From the NCBI RefSeq assembly GCF_017873395.1, contig NZ_JAGGKC010000019.1, forward strand, positions 1-64,000: 64,000 bases of DNA. Direction: 5' to 3'. Made by a program: the position numbers and the translations under genes. The notes beneath the pieces were generated by a model. The model did no database searches. It saw only the letters and a program-made list of their open reading frames with translations, and was not told the DNA's origin. Of the stretch, positions 9,179-18,506 are shown piece by piece. Within the stretch, counting starts at the first letter, position 1; each line of letters begins with the position of its first letter. Source of the stretch: Youngiibacter multivorans (lineage in GTDB: Bacteria; Bacillota; Clostridia; Clostridiales; Clostridiaceae).

Positions 9179-9187
9179 TGATATAAT
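9179..9187 (+). promoter_or_regulatory. Extended -10 promoter of zwf
   Basis: TGATATAAT is an extended -10 (TGnTATAAT) about 42 bases before the zwf ATG. No good -35 hexamer is seen at 17 bp. Confidence 0.5.
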
Positions 9188-9229
9188 TGCTAATCATGAG
9201 AAGCAAAATTATGACAGGAGACTAAACAT

Positions 9230-10690
9230 ATGAAGAATAATTCAAATACAATGGTCATATTCGGCGGCACAGGCGACCTGACACACAGGAAGCTGATTCC
9301 GGCGCTTTACCAGCTGGACATCAACGGATTCCTTCCTGAAGGGCTTAACGTGGTTTCAGTCGGAAGAAAGCATAAGACATCCGAAGAGTACAGGAACGAG
9401 CTCAGAGAATCAGTAAAAAAATATTCCTCCAGGTCATTCACAGAAGAGCTTTTCAATGACCTTGCCCAAAGGGTTGAGTATTTCACCCTGGATTTCGACA
9501 CCCAAAAGGATTATGACTCCCTGTCGGAATTTCTGAACAAAAGGGAAAAGGAAGGAAAGCCAGAGAACAGGCTGTTCTATCTCGCCGTTTCTCCTGACTA
9601 CTTCGGAAAGATAGTTGACTGCATGGAAGAGAGCGGAATAACCGGTGGAAGCGGGTGGAGAAGGCTTGTAATTGAGAAGCCTTTCGGAAAGGACCTTGAA
9701 AGCGCAACAGCGCTCAATTCTTCAATATCCAGGGTATTCCCCGAAAAGAGCATCTACAGGATCGACCACTATGTAGCAAAGGAAATGATACAGAATATAA
9801 TGATGCTTAGGTTCCAGAACTCCATATTCGAGTCAATATGGAACAGAAGCCACATAGACAACGTACAGATAACGGTCCTCGAGAAGGAGGGCGTAGGAAC
9901 AAGGGGCGGCTACTACGACCATACAGGAGCACTCAGGGATATGGTTCAGAACCATCTTCTCCAGCTTCTGGCAATCACAGCGATGGAACCCCCGAAATCA
10001 CTTGACCCAGACGATGTCAGGGATGAGAAGGTCAGGGTATTCCAGGCACTGAAGGACTGTACCGCGGAATGCACTGATGGAAACGTACTTTTTGGCCAAT
10101 ACGACGGATACAGGAACGAGGACAAGGTACCTGAGGATTCGAGGACAGAGACCCTTGTCGCAGCAAGGGTACAGATAGACAACGACAGGTGGCGCGGTGT
10201 CCCCTTCTATCTCCTTACAGGGAAGGCATTAAAGAACAAGACAGCACAGGTAACCATAGAATTCAGGAAGATGGCTTCGCTAGCTTCTGACTTGAAACAG
10301 GAACCAAACATACTTGAGATAAAGATACAGCCCGATGAAGGCATAACCCTGCACCTATCCGTAAAGAAGCCCGGTGTAATCGACGAGATGGTCCAGGCAG
10401 AGATGGATTACTGCCAGAGCTGTCTCTATCTCTTCAACTCGCCTGATTCCTATGAGAAGCTGATACTTGACGCCATGACCGGCGATTCCACCAGATTCAC
10501 AAGATGGGACGAGCTTGAGCTCACATGGAGCTTTATAGACTCCATCCTCAGGCACGCAAAGGATAACGTAATTCCTAAGGGCTACGAGATAGGCAGCGAC
10601 GGACCTGTTGAGCTTGACTCCTTCATAAAGTCAGGTTCAGGGAAATGGTGGTACAGAAACAGGACATCACAATACGAATATAACCTTTAG
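9230..10690 (+). CDS. zwf: Glucose-6-phosphate 1-dehydrogenase
   Basis: Oxidises glucose 6-phosphate to 6-phosphogluconolactone with NAD(P), the entry to the oxidative pentose phosphate path. The coenzyme fingerprint GGTGDLTHRKL is near residue 12 and the active-site RIDHYVAKE near residue 180. The family usually reads RIDHYLGKE, so the Gly-to-Ala change beside the catalytic Lys is a mild variation. Length 486 is normal. AGGAG precedes the ATG. Neither gnd nor pgl is adjacent, so whether a complete oxidative branch exists cannot be judged from this window. Confidence 0.95.
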   Translation: MKNNSNTMVIFGGTGDLTHRKLIPALYQLDINGFLPEGLNVVSVGRKHKTSEEYRNELRESVKKYSSRSFTEELFNDLAQRVEYFTLDFDTQKDYDSLSEFLNKREKEGKPENRLFYLAVSPDYFGKIVDCMEESGITGGSGWRRLVIEKPFGKDLESATALNSSISRVFPEKSIYRIDHYVAKEMIQNIMMLRFQNSIFESIWNRSHIDNVQITVLEKEGVGTRGGYYDHTGALRDMVQNHLLQLLAITAMEPPKSLDPDDVRDEKVRVFQALKDCTAECTDGNVLFGQYDGYRNEDKVPEDSRTETLVAARVQIDNDRWRGVPFYLLTGKALKNKTAQVTIEFRKMASLASDLKQEPNILEIKIQPDEGITLHLSVKKPGVIDEMVQAEMDYCQSCLYLFNSPDSYEKLILDAMTGDSTRFTRWDELELTWSFIDSILRHAKDNVIPKGYEIGSDGPVELDSFIKSGSGKWWYRNRTSQYEYNL

Positions 10691-10695
10691 AAGCA

Positions 10696-10717
10696 GGCTC
10701 CGTTTAGAATCGGAGCC
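10696..10717 (+). terminator. Weak hairpin after zwf
   Basis: GGCTCCG / CGGAGCC with an 8-base loop directly follows the zwf stop. No U-tract follows, so termination may be partial and the next small gene may be read through. Confidence 0.4.
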
Positions 10718-10754
10718 ATTACTAAATAAAGCAGAGATCAGGGGGCGATGCATC

Positions 10755-11000
10755 ATGAAACGAAAAATCCTGACGGTACTTGGCTCAGTTTTCATAGTCT
10801 TTGTTTGCGTAATTGCCGGAGCTTTCATCGGCATGAGTGTTGGCGGAAATATCCGACCTGAAATTGAGTTCAATGGCGCTTACGGTTATGAGGCAGGCGG
10901 CCAGATCGGTGAGCTTATCGGATTGGCAATAGGACTATATTTCGGCTACAAAAATATCATGGCAGTATTTCGCGACAAAGGCAGCCAGGAAAAAGTTTGA
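10755..11000 (+). CDS. Small membrane protein of unknown function
   Basis: I do not recognise this 81-residue protein. An N-terminal hydrophobic helix (about residues 7-30, VFIVFVCVIAGAFIGMSVGG) is followed by a short polar loop and a second Gly-rich hydrophobic segment (about residues 50-66, IGELIGLAIGLYFGY), then a basic tail. The Gly-zipper-like spacing suggests helix packing in the membrane. GGGGG upstream of the ATG can serve as ribosome site. It lies between zwf and the UspA gene and ends at a strong terminator. Confidence 0.7.
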   Translation: MKRKILTVLGSVFIVFVCVIAGAFIGMSVGGNIRPEIEFNGAYGYEAGGQIGELIGLAIGLYFGYKNIMAVFRDKGSQEKV

Positions 11001-11057
11001 ACAGGATATACTATCGATTATCTTTATGCCAATTCAGTCATTCCTGTATCCGCAGCA

Positions 11058-11080
11058 GGCTCCGCGTCAGCGGAGCCTTT
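11058..11080 (+). terminator. Terminator after the small membrane protein gene
   Basis: GGCTCCGC / GCGGAGCC with a GTCA loop followed by TTTCCT. The stem nearly repeats the hairpin after zwf. Confidence 0.65.
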
Positions 11081-11166
11081 CCTGCCGTTCCAATAATATA
11101 TTCTCCGGATAGCTTCAGAGTATGCATATACAGAATTGCAACATAATATTTACACCTTATGTCAAA

Positions 11167-11195
11167 TTGCTTCACAAAATGAATATTTTTATAGG
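11167..11195 (+). promoter_or_regulatory. Possible promoter of the UspA gene
   Basis: TTGCTT and TATAGG are separated by 17 bp, ending 43 bases before the start codon. Each hexamer has four matches or fewer beyond the key bases, so this is a moderate call. Confidence 0.4.
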
Positions 11196-11238
11196 ATATC
11201 ATGAAAATAAAGAAATATGCACCGGAGGAGGTATTTGT

Positions 11239-12141
11239 ATGTTTGACAAGATAATCGTTGGAACAAACTACTCGAAGGCAGCCTTTTCACTGCTTGAGTG
11301 CATTTCAGGGCTTACTGCATTCGGAGTAAAGGAAGCAGTGCTCATTGAAAGCAGCTACATCCCTGAATCTGAGACTACTGTCATGCCGATTCCTTTAGAT
11401 ACGAGCAAGATGCAGGAGGACCTGCAGCAGCAGAAGTTATACCTTGAAGGAAAGGGTTTTACGGTAACCACAAAGCTAAGCCCTGAGCCGCTTAAGAGGG
11501 CCATAATCCGTGCTTCAGAAGAGGAGGCGGCTTCACTTATCGTTGTCGGTGCTGCAAAGCACTCCCTGGCAACAGACCTTCTTTTCGGTGGAGTGGCCAA
11601 CGACCTTGTACACTATTCAAAAGTACCAGTCCTTGTCGTAAGGATGACAAAGGGCGAGGATATGGATGACTCGGTAGCAGTAAAATGCGACTTCCAAAAA
11701 CATGTCCTGTTTCCGACTGACTTCTCGTTGAACGCTGACCATGCCTTCAATATGCTGAAGAGCCTGGCTGGAAGCCTTAAAAAGGTCAGCATCGTCCACG
11801 TTGCTCAGGACAGGTATTTCACAGAGACAGACAGCCCTACAATGATAAAGGAATACATTGAGAAGAAGGACAGTGAAGACTCAGGAAAGATGGAACTTCT
11901 CAATAAGATGAAAGAAGAGCTTGAGACAAATTCCAATCTTCAAGTCGATTCCCTGATGAGACAAGGCAACGCATACAGGGAGATTAGGAACATTGTAGCT
12001 GAGAATGACGTGAACCTGATTATCATGGGCAGCCAGGGAAGCGGATTCATCTCCGAGCTCTTCCTTGGAAGCGTCAGTCATAACGTACTGAGGCACGCCG
12101 ACTGTTCAGTGCTTGTAATACCAGCTGAAAGGGAAAAATAG
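11239..12141 (+). CDS. Tandem universal stress protein (two UspA domains)
   Basis: A 300-residue cytoplasmic protein with two Usp folds, about residues 1-145 and 155-300. The second domain has the ATP-binding pattern G-2x-G-9x-G-S (GSQGSGFISELFLGSVS); the first has GAAKHSLATDLLFGG, where the second Gly is Lys, so only the C-terminal domain probably binds ATP. Known Usp proteins help survival in starvation and stress; the exact role here is not inferable. I start at the ATG at 11239 because GGAGGAGG lies just upstream; the longer in-frame extension has no ribosome site. Flanked by strong terminators, so monocistronic. Confidence 0.92.
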   Translation: MFDKIIVGTNYSKAAFSLLECISGLTAFGVKEAVLIESSYIPESETTVMPIPLDTSKMQEDLQQQKLYLEGKGFTVTTKLSPEPLKRAIIRASEEEAASLIVVGAAKHSLATDLLFGGVANDLVHYSKVPVLVVRMTKGEDMDDSVAVKCDFQKHVLFPTDFSLNADHAFNMLKSLAGSLKKVSIVHVAQDRYFTETDSPTMIKEYIEKKDSEDSGKMELLNKMKEELETNSNLQVDSLMRQGNAYREIRNIVAENDVNLIIMGSQGSGFISELFLGSVSHNVLRHADCSVLVIPAEREK

Positions 12142-12156
12142 AACATAATAAGTAAC

Positions 12157-12201
12157 AGAGCGACAGCGGTTGGACTATGCAACCGCTGTCGCTCTATCTT
12201 T
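12157..12201. terminator. Strong bidirectional terminator
   Basis: A perfect 16-bp stem (AGAGCGACAGCGGTTG and its complement) with a 7-base loop, followed by ATCTTTTCT on plus and a TATTTTTCC-like tract on minus. It serves the UspA gene and the convergent M20 gene. Confidence 0.85.
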
Positions 12202-12212
12202 TCTATATCGAT

Positions 12213-13646
12213 TTATCCTGGCATGACAGCTTCAGGTATCATGCAGACATACTTCTCGCCGCCAAGGTTATCCATATGTTCCGTCTTAGCGTCCTCAAGC
12301 AGCTTCATATCCTCAAGAACATCAAGCGCTGTCATTGCAATGACCTTCCCTGCTGCAATAAGCCCCTTGTGCACTATGCTTGACTTGCCTGTCGCCACCC
12401 ACTGCCATGAATGAGGCGGAGTGCCATGAGGCATGCAGGCAACATTCAGCTGAGCAGTCGGAGCAATCCAGCTAGGATCTCCCACATCTGTGGATCCCGT
12501 CATGGGCTTGTCTGAAAAAACAAGCTCTCCCAGCTCGTCATTAAGAGCCTTGCCTGCTAAGTTATCTATGAATTCCCGGCTGCCTGTAGGAAACATGCTC
12601 TTTGCCTTGCTGAGCATGGATTTTTTCATTTCTTCAGACAGGGTGTCGTAGAATTGCCCTTCATACCTGATCTCTTCCCCAGTGAAAGGTAAGGGGAATA
12701 CAGATTTCATGTTCTCATACATGGACTTTGCAAGGCTTCTGTTTACAATGTAGTTGGCGCACGCCGAATCCCATCTTACATCGACCTCTGTCTCAGTCAT
12801 CATTGCAGCACCCTTTGCGATCTTAAGTACCCTATCGTAGATTGCCATTACCTGGTCCTGCTTCGGAGCCCTGATAAGGTAATGGAGGCTTGCAGTTGAC
12901 TGCACCACGTTTGCTGAAAGTCCTCCGGTATCGGTGAATGCATAGTGAATCCTCGCATCGTCTATAATGTGCTCCCTGAGGAAATTGACCCCTATGTTCA
13001 TGAGCTCAGCTGCATCCAGAGCGCTCCTGCCAAGCTCAGGTGCAGCCCCTGCATGTGAGGACACTCCTCTAAAGCTGAAATGCATCTGTGATACTGCCAG
13101 GGAGCTTTTCCCCCATACTTCGGTAACATCCATGGGATGCCAGGTCAGGAACGCATCCACATCATCAAAGTCCCCGTTCCTCGCCATGAACGCCTTGCCA
13201 TAGCCGCTTTCCTCCGCCGGACAGCCAAACAGCTTTACCGCACCTTTAAGGCCATATTCAATCATAATGTCCTTGATACCGACAGCCCCAGCCAGAGAGC
13301 CTGCTCCCAGAGCATGATGCCCACAACCATGGCCGTTAGCACCAGCTTCCAGTACGCGTTTCTCGGCGACATCAGCAGCCTGGCTCATATTCGCCAGGGC
13401 ATCATATTCCGCAAGGACTCCAATCACAGGTCTGCCTGAGCCGAATGTGGCAATGAAGGCGTGCTCCATTCCTGTGATTCCTCTTTCAATTGAAAAATCC
13501 TCATTTTTCAGGATATCGACATACATGTCAGCTGATTTTTTCACATCGAATCTGGTTTCAGCATATTCCCATATCCTGTCGCTGATATCCGCATACATCC
13601 CTGACTTCTTTTCAATCGAATCCATCAGCCACTTCTTCTTATCCAT
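12213..13646 (-). CDS. M20 family amidohydrolase, AbgB-like
   Basis: Zinc amidohydrolase of the M20D group, which removes acyl or aminobenzoyl groups from amino acids; E. coli AbgB cleaves p-aminobenzoyl-glutamate. Metal ligands are visible in GHGCGHHALGAG near residue 105 and CPAEESGYGK near residue 140, and further metal-site residues in TWHPMD. The dimerisation domain includes SSHAGAAPELGRSALDA. Length 477 fits AbgB (about 480). GAGGAGG is about 11 bases from the ATG. No abgA or abgT partner is adjacent, so the natural substrate is open; a general aminoacyl amidase is also possible. Confidence 0.85.
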   Translation of the reverse strand: MDKKKWLMDSIEKKSGMYADISDRIWEYAETRFDVKKSADMYVDILKNEDFSIERGITGMEHAFIATFGSGRPVIGVLAEYDALANMSQAADVAEKRVLEAGANGHGCGHHALGAGSLAGAVGIKDIMIEYGLKGAVKLFGCPAEESGYGKAFMARNGDFDDVDAFLTWHPMDVTEVWGKSSLAVSQMHFSFRGVSSHAGAAPELGRSALDAAELMNIGVNFLREHIIDDARIHYAFTDTGGLSANVVQSTASLHYLIRAPKQDQVMAIYDRVLKIAKGAAMMTETEVDVRWDSACANYIVNRSLAKSMYENMKSVFPLPFTGEEIRYEGQFYDTLSEEMKKSMLSKAKSMFPTGSREFIDNLAGKALNDELGELVFSDKPMTGSTDVGDPSWIAPTAQLNVACMPHGTPPHSWQWVATGKSSIVHKGLIAAGKVIAMTALDVLEDMKLLEDAKTEHMDNLGGEKYVCMIPEAVMPG

Positions 13647-13704
13647 AAGAATCTTGTCCTCCTCTTAAAAACATATCCGTACAGTCATTGCAAGGCTCCG
13701 TAAA

Positions 13705-13732
13705 ACAGCCGCCGGTTCAAACCGACGGCTGT
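13705..13732 (-). terminator. Terminator of iorAB
   Basis: ACAGCCGTCGGTT / AACCGGCGGCTGT with a 2-base loop followed by TTTTACGG on the minus strand, 45 bases after iorB. Confidence 0.8.
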
Positions 13733-13777
13733 AATTCCTGTGTTTAACCTTTTGGGTCACTTGCCAACCTTACCGGT

Positions 13778-14362
13778 CTAAAGTGCAGCTTTCGATATTT
13801 CGATACCCTTCCTGAAAGCGGCTATGTTCTCTTCAACCGCTGATTTTGGCACATGCTCCTTAATTACTTCAATGAAGGCATCCTCCGGCATCTCTATCAT
13901 GCCTGCAAGTATGCCAAGCATTACCGAGTTCGCGGCCTTTATGTTGCCGGCCTCCCTGGCAGCTTCTCTTGCATCCGTAGAAATTACCGTGAATCTCTTT
14001 TTCAGTTCCTCGAACTGAACTTCCGGATACTCTGCCTGTTCAAGAAGCACTGGTGTCGGGTATACCCTGTTCTCATTGAGTACTATTATTCCGCCCTCTT
14101 TCATCGAGCCGCTCCACCTCAAGGCTTCAAGGGGCTCCATACCTATCAGGATATCTCCTTCTCCCGGAAGAATGTTAGGTGAATCAATCTTCTCACCTAT
14201 CTTAACCGTGCCCCAGACTGAACCGCCTCTTTGTGACAACCCTACCACATCATTGGTCTTGACATCCATTCCTGCCTTGAATGCAGCTTCAGCGATCATC
14301 CTGGTTGCGAGAACCAATCCCTGGCCCCCGACTCCAGCTATTATTATCCCTGCAGTCTTCAT
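13778..14362 (-). CDS. iorB: Indolepyruvate:ferredoxin oxidoreductase, beta subunit
   Basis: The gamma-type domain of the 2-oxoacid:ferredoxin oxidoreductases. It pairs with IorA to turn aryl pyruvates, made by transamination of aromatic amino acids, into aryl-acetyl-CoA with reduction of ferredoxin. The GVGGQGLVLATRMIAEA start and LSQRGGSVWGTV are typical. At 194 residues it is full length. It overlaps iorA by 4 bases (ATGA), so translation is coupled. It supports fermentation of Tyr, Phe and Trp. Confidence 0.95.
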   Translation of the reverse strand: MKTAGIIIAGVGGQGLVLATRMIAEAAFKAGMDVKTNDVVGLSQRGGSVWGTVKIGEKIDSPNILPGEGDILIGMEPLEALRWSGSMKEGGIIVLNENRVYPTPVLLEQAEYPEVQFEELKKRFTVISTDAREAAREAGNIKAANSVMLGILAGMIEMPEDAFIEVIKEHVPKSAVEENIAAFRKGIEISKAAL

Positions 14363-16152
14363 GAGCTTTCAACCTCCGATCGCTTTATGGCATTCACAGG
14401 ACAAACCTGCGAGCATACTGAACAGCCGACGCACATGTCCTTGTCTATCGATGATTTGAGCTTGTCTATGCCTTCGTACTTCTTCATTCTAATAGGCGGA
14501 CAGTTTGTCTTGACACAGGTCCTGCAGGCGATGCATATTTTGGGGTCTACATAGAAATGTGGTTCCTTGATCTTGAACCTCAGTGCACATGGCCTTGTTG
14601 TGATGATCACTGAAATACCTTTTTTCTTTGTTTCTTCAGCAATAGCATCTTTTAGCGTCTTGTAGTCGAATTGGTCTACTTCCCGGACGTTGTCAAAGCC
14701 CATAGTCTCAAGGAGCTGCCTTATGCCTATGTCCATTCCTTCACTGTTGTCGTATTTGCCGGAAGAGCCATTTGGCTGTCCGCCAGTCATTGCTGTGGTA
14801 CCGTTCTGAAGGATCAGGAAAGTCATGTTGTCTTCAGGGCTGCTCTGATGCAGAAGATTCGCAAAGCCGGTCATCCCGGAATGGAAGAATGTTCCATCTC
14901 CTATCACTGAAACGATGGGTTCATCGTCTCCCAAGAGCCTCATTGCCTTGTTCATGCCCTTTGTTATTCCAACTGTTGCTCCCATGCTTATCATGGTATG
15001 GGCAGCGGTAAATGCAGGAAGCACTGCCATGGAATAGCAGCCTATGTCCCCCATTACCTTGACCTTCATCTTCTTGAGAACATCGAATACCGGTCTGTGA
15101 GGACAACCGGAACAGAACATAGGAGGCCTTGAAGGAACTTCAACATCCTTGTGGTCCTTCGTACTCCTCTCTGTTATCAGCCCGGCCTCTGCAAGGCCTC
15201 TCTCGATATCTTCCGAATTTAGCTCACCAGTAAATGAAAAGTGATTCTTGCCTTCGCACCTTATGCCCATGAGACCTATCTCATTTTCCATGAATGGCAT
15301 GAGCTCCTCAATGACTATTATCCTCTCATATCTTTCAGCAAACTCAGAAAAACGCCTTTTGCTCAAAGGATATACCATGCCTGGCCTGTATATGGAATAA
15401 GGCAGCTTCAGCTCCTTCAGGTTGTAGTACATGAGCCCGGTTGCCACAAGAAGCACCCTGGAGCCCTCCACCTCTTCAAGGAGGTTGAGCTTAAAGTCAT
15501 ATGCATATTCAGACAGTTTCTTTATCCTATCAGCCATTGCATGCTGCCTCTCATGGGTGAAAGGCGGCAGCATGGTGTATTTCGAATTGTCAGGTGTGAA
15601 GCCCTGAGGCTTCTTATCCTTCCTGTCATAGCACTCGACTACCCCACGCGAATGGCATACCCTGGAGGTAATGTCAACAAGCATAGGCATCCCGAAGCCT
15701 TCGGAAAGCTCCAGTGCTTGTACCATATAGTCCTTCGCCTCCTGGCTGCTGCCAGGGCAGAAGACTCCCATATTGGCAAACTTGCCGATGATCCGGTTGT
15801 CCTGCTCGTTCTGGGAGCTCGCCATTCCAGGGTCATCTCCTGATACCAGGACAAATCCGCCATTAACCTCGGTCTCAGTAAATGTCATCAAAGGATCCAT
15901 TGCCACATTGACACCAACATGCTTCATGGTGGCCATTGACCTTGCACCATAGAATGAACCTCCGATTGCAACCTCCAAAGCTACCTTTTCGTTTACACTG
16001 AATTCAGCGTAGATGCCCTCGTATTCCTTTACCGACTCCATCATCTCTACAGTAGGAGAACCCGGATAGCTGGCAGCTATCAGCCCTCCGCCTTCGTAGA
16101 ACCCTCTTGCTATGGCCTGGTTCCCGGAAAGTATCTTCTTATCCCCAATCAC
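14359..16152 (-). CDS. iorA: Indolepyruvate:ferredoxin oxidoreductase, alpha subunit
   Basis: Thiamine-diphosphate enzyme with the oxidoreductase N-terminal domain (LSGNQAIARGFYEGG onwards), the TPP-binding domain (GDIGCYSMAVLPAF, VIGDGTFFHSGMTG) and two C-terminal ferredoxin-like clusters, CIACRTCVKTNCPP near residue 540 and CVGCSVCSQVCPV near residue 572. The first motif has the odd KTNCPP spacing common in IorA. It starts with GTG at 16152 behind GGGGGTG. Length 597 is usual. It forms an operon with iorB and is oxygen-sensitive by family. Confidence 0.97.
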   Translation of the reverse strand: MIGDKKILSGNQAIARGFYEGGGLIAASYPGSPTVEMMESVKEYEGIYAEFSVNEKVALEVAIGGSFYGARSMATMKHVGVNVAMDPLMTFTETEVNGGFVLVSGDDPGMASSQNEQDNRIIGKFANMGVFCPGSSQEAKDYMVQALELSEGFGMPMLVDITSRVCHSRGVVECYDRKDKKPQGFTPDNSKYTMLPPFTHERQHAMADRIKKLSEYAYDFKLNLLEEVEGSRVLLVATGLMYYNLKELKLPYSIYRPGMVYPLSKRRFSEFAERYERIIVIEELMPFMENEIGLMGIRCEGKNHFSFTGELNSEDIERGLAEAGLITERSTKDHKDVEVPSRPPMFCSGCPHRPVFDVLKKMKVKVMGDIGCYSMAVLPAFTAAHTMISMGATVGITKGMNKAMRLLGDDEPIVSVIGDGTFFHSGMTGFANLLHQSSPEDNMTFLILQNGTTAMTGGQPNGSSGKYDNSEGMDIGIRQLLETMGFDNVREVDQFDYKTLKDAIAEETKKKGISVIITTRPCALRFKIKEPHFYVDPKICIACRTCVKTNCPPIRMKKYEGIDKLKSSIDKDMCVGCSVCSQVCPVNAIKRSEVESS

Positions 16153-16194
16153 TCTCTAAAACACCCCCAATGTTCATAGTGTCGCTATGGTTAT

Positions 16195-16224
16195 ATGATA
16201 GCACGGAAACGTTTGCATGTGCAA
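16195..16224 (-). promoter_or_regulatory. Possible iorAB promoter
   Basis: On the minus strand TTGCAC, an 18-bp spacer and TATCAT (5 of 6) lie about 45 bases before the iorA GTG, in the gap to topB. Confidence 0.4.
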
Positions 16225-16238
16225 TTTCGCCTGAATCC

Positions 16239-18389
16239 CTACTTAAACAGGTCCTTCAGCTTGTCAGCCAGTGCGGAATTCATCGGTTCAGTCTCCTTCT
16301 CCATATCCTTAAGGAATTTACCGACATCCTTCTTGGACATTGCCGTTCCTTCCTTCTCACGCCTCTCGTTGAAGGCTGAAAGCTTCTCTCTGTGACCGCA
16401 GATGCATCTGAACTGCTTGTTGTCACCTTCGCCTATCAGCTCCATCTTCTTATGGCACTCAGGGCATCTTGCATTGGTCACAGTGGAAATTGTCTTCCTG
16501 AACCCGCATTCCCTGTCCTGGCAGACATGCATCACGCTGTTCTTGCCTTTTACCTCAAGGAGCGCCTTGCCGCAATCAGGGCATTTCGAGCCTGTGAGGT
16601 TGTCATGCCTGAAGGTGCCCTGCGAGGCTTTTATCTCCCTGACTACCTTCCTTGCGTATTCCTCCATGTCTCCAATGAACTTGTCCTGTGCCAGCTTACC
16701 CTCTTTGATGAGGCTGAGCCTGTGCTCCCAGTCTGCCGTGAGCGCTGGAGACTTCAGGTCCTCTGGTGCAAGTGTAAGAAGCTGCCTTCCCTTTGAAGTG
16801 GTATATATGCCCTTTCCTCTCTTTTCGATGACAAAGGATGAAAACAACTTTTCTATGATGTCCGCTCTTGTAGCTACCGTACCCAGACCTGAAGAGGATG
16901 ACAGAGCCTCCCTCTGCTCCTTGTCTCCGCCCTCCATGTACTTAAGCGGATTCTCCATTGCAGTAAGCAGCGTACCTTCATTGAATGGCTCCGGAGGCGT
17001 CGTCTTTCCGGTTCTGATATGTGCCTTCTCAACAGGCAGAGAATCACCCTTCTTGAATTCATTAAGCTTCAGGTCATCCTTTTCATCGCCCTTGTGGCCG
17101 GGAACTGACCTGTAGCCTGAAGTGACTGTGGTCCTTGCCTTGATTGTAAATTTCTCTCCTCCGGCAGATGCCTTTATGCTGACCTCCCTGTATACGTAAG
17201 GCGCAGAAAGAGCCGCAATGAACCTTGACACCACAAGGTCATAGACCTTCTTCTCCTTGTCAGTAAGAGCTCCTGTCCTTGCTTCATCCTCTGTCGGGAT
17301 GATTGCATGATGGTCTCCGACCTTGCTGTCATCAACGCATCTGAGCTTTCCTGAAAAACCCTTCCTGATGAGGTCCTGACCGATCACTGAAAGCTGGCCT
17401 TTAGCAGATGCCCTTATCCTGTCAGGCAGTGTAGATACCAGATCCTTTGTCAGATACCTTGAATCTGTCCTCGGATATGTCAGCACCTTGTGCCTCTCAT
17501 AAAGTATCTGCATCAGGTTAAGCGTCTCCTTCGGGCTGAAGCCGTAGAGGCTGTTGCAGTCCCTCTGAAGCTCCGTAAGGTCATACGGCAGAGGAGGCTC
17601 TGTCTTCTTTTCAGCTACGACCACATCGTCAATCTTAATTGTTGCCCTGACAAGCTTTTCCTTTATTGCCTCGGCCTTCTCCCTGTCGAATATCCTGCCG
17701 CCTTCCATTGCAAAGGCTGCGCCTTTCGCCTCGATTCCTATCTCATAAAAATCGACGCTCTTGAAGGAATTGATCTCTTCCTCACGTTTCCTTATTATCG
17801 CAAGAGTCGGAGTCTGAACGCGTCCCAGTGACAGCTGGGCATTATGCTTTACAGTAAGGGCTCTTGTCGCATTTATCCCGACTATCCAGTCGGCATGGCT
17901 CCTGGCTTCAGCTGACCTGTACAGATTATCGTACTCACGGGAATCCCTGAGCTTAGTGAATCCTTCCCTTACAGCCTTTTCAGTTGCAGAAGATATCCAG
18001 AGCCTCTTCATTGGCTTCCTTACGCCAGCAACCTTAATGATCCACCTTGCCACAAGCTCGCCTTCCCTGCCGGCATCCGTAGCTATGACTATGCTGTCAA
18101 CATCCTTCCTGTCCATGAGAAATTTGACGGTCTTGTATTGCCTTGCTGACTGCCCTATGACAGTAAGCTTCATCCTCTCAGGCAAAATAGGCAGGTCTTC
18201 CATCCTCCAGGTCTGGAATTTCTTGTCATATTCCTCAGGATCCGCAAGTGTGACCAGATGACCCATTGCCCAGGTTACAACGTACCCCTTCCCTTCGATA
18301 TATCCTTCCTTGGAGGATGTTGCTCCAAGCGCCTTTGCTATGTCCTTGCCTACCGAAGGCTTCTCGGCCAGCACCAGTATGTTTCCCAA
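16239..18389 (-). CDS. topB: DNA topoisomerase III
   Basis: Type IA topoisomerase that decatenates DNA. The TOPRIM domain starts at LVLAEKPSVGKDIAKALGA and includes DAGREGELVARWI; the catalytic tyrosine is in YPRTDSRYL; and the C-terminus has two zinc-ribbon units (CPDCGK with CQDRECGF, and CPECHKK with CICGH). The start is uncertain: GGAAGGA lies 9 bases before a TTG at 18389, which gives the family-like N-terminus GNILVLAEKPS. The ATG at 18398 touches the same purine tract, which would leave no spacing. About 716 residues. Confidence 0.92.
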   Translation of the reverse strand: MGNILVLAEKPSVGKDIAKALGATSSKEGYIEGKGYVVTWAMGHLVTLADPEEYDKKFQTWRMEDLPILPERMKLTVIGQSARQYKTVKFLMDRKDVDSIVIATDAGREGELVARWIIKVAGVRKPMKRLWISSATEKAVREGFTKLRDSREYDNLYRSAEARSHADWIVGINATRALTVKHNAQLSLGRVQTPTLAIIRKREEEINSFKSVDFYEIGIEAKGAAFAMEGGRIFDREKAEAIKEKLVRATIKIDDVVVAEKKTEPPLPYDLTELQRDCNSLYGFSPKETLNLMQILYERHKVLTYPRTDSRYLTKDLVSTLPDRIRASAKGQLSVIGQDLIRKGFSGKLRCVDDSKVGDHHAIIPTEDEARTGALTDKEKKVYDLVVSRFIAALSAPYVYREVSIKASAGGEKFTIKARTTVTSGYRSVPGHKGDEKDDLKLNEFKKGDSLPVEKAHIRTGKTTPPEPFNEGTLLTAMENPLKYMEGGDKEQREALSSSSGLGTVATRADIIEKLFSSFVIEKRGKGIYTTSKGRQLLTLAPEDLKSPALTADWEHRLSLIKEGKLAQDKFIGDMEEYARKVVREIKASQGTFRHDNLTGSKCPDCGKALLEVKGKNSVMHVCQDRECGFRKTISTVTNARCPECHKKMELIGEGDNKQFRCICGHREKLSAFNERREKEGTAMSKKDVGKFLKDMEKETEPMNSALADKLKDLFK

Positions 18390-18461
18390 ATCAATCATTC
18401 CTTCCGGCAACAATCCATGTTTACATGATTGTTACTACTTTATTACCTGATTATAACACGG

Positions 18462-18495
18462 CAAAAACAAAGCCGGGATTTTCTTCCCGGCTTTG
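18462..18495 (-). terminator. Terminator of the NAD(P)-binding protein gene
   Basis: CAAAGCCGGGA / TCCCGGCTTTG with a short loop, followed on the minus strand by TTTTTGCC. Confidence 0.8.
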
Positions 18496-18506
18496 CAATA
18501 CCATAT

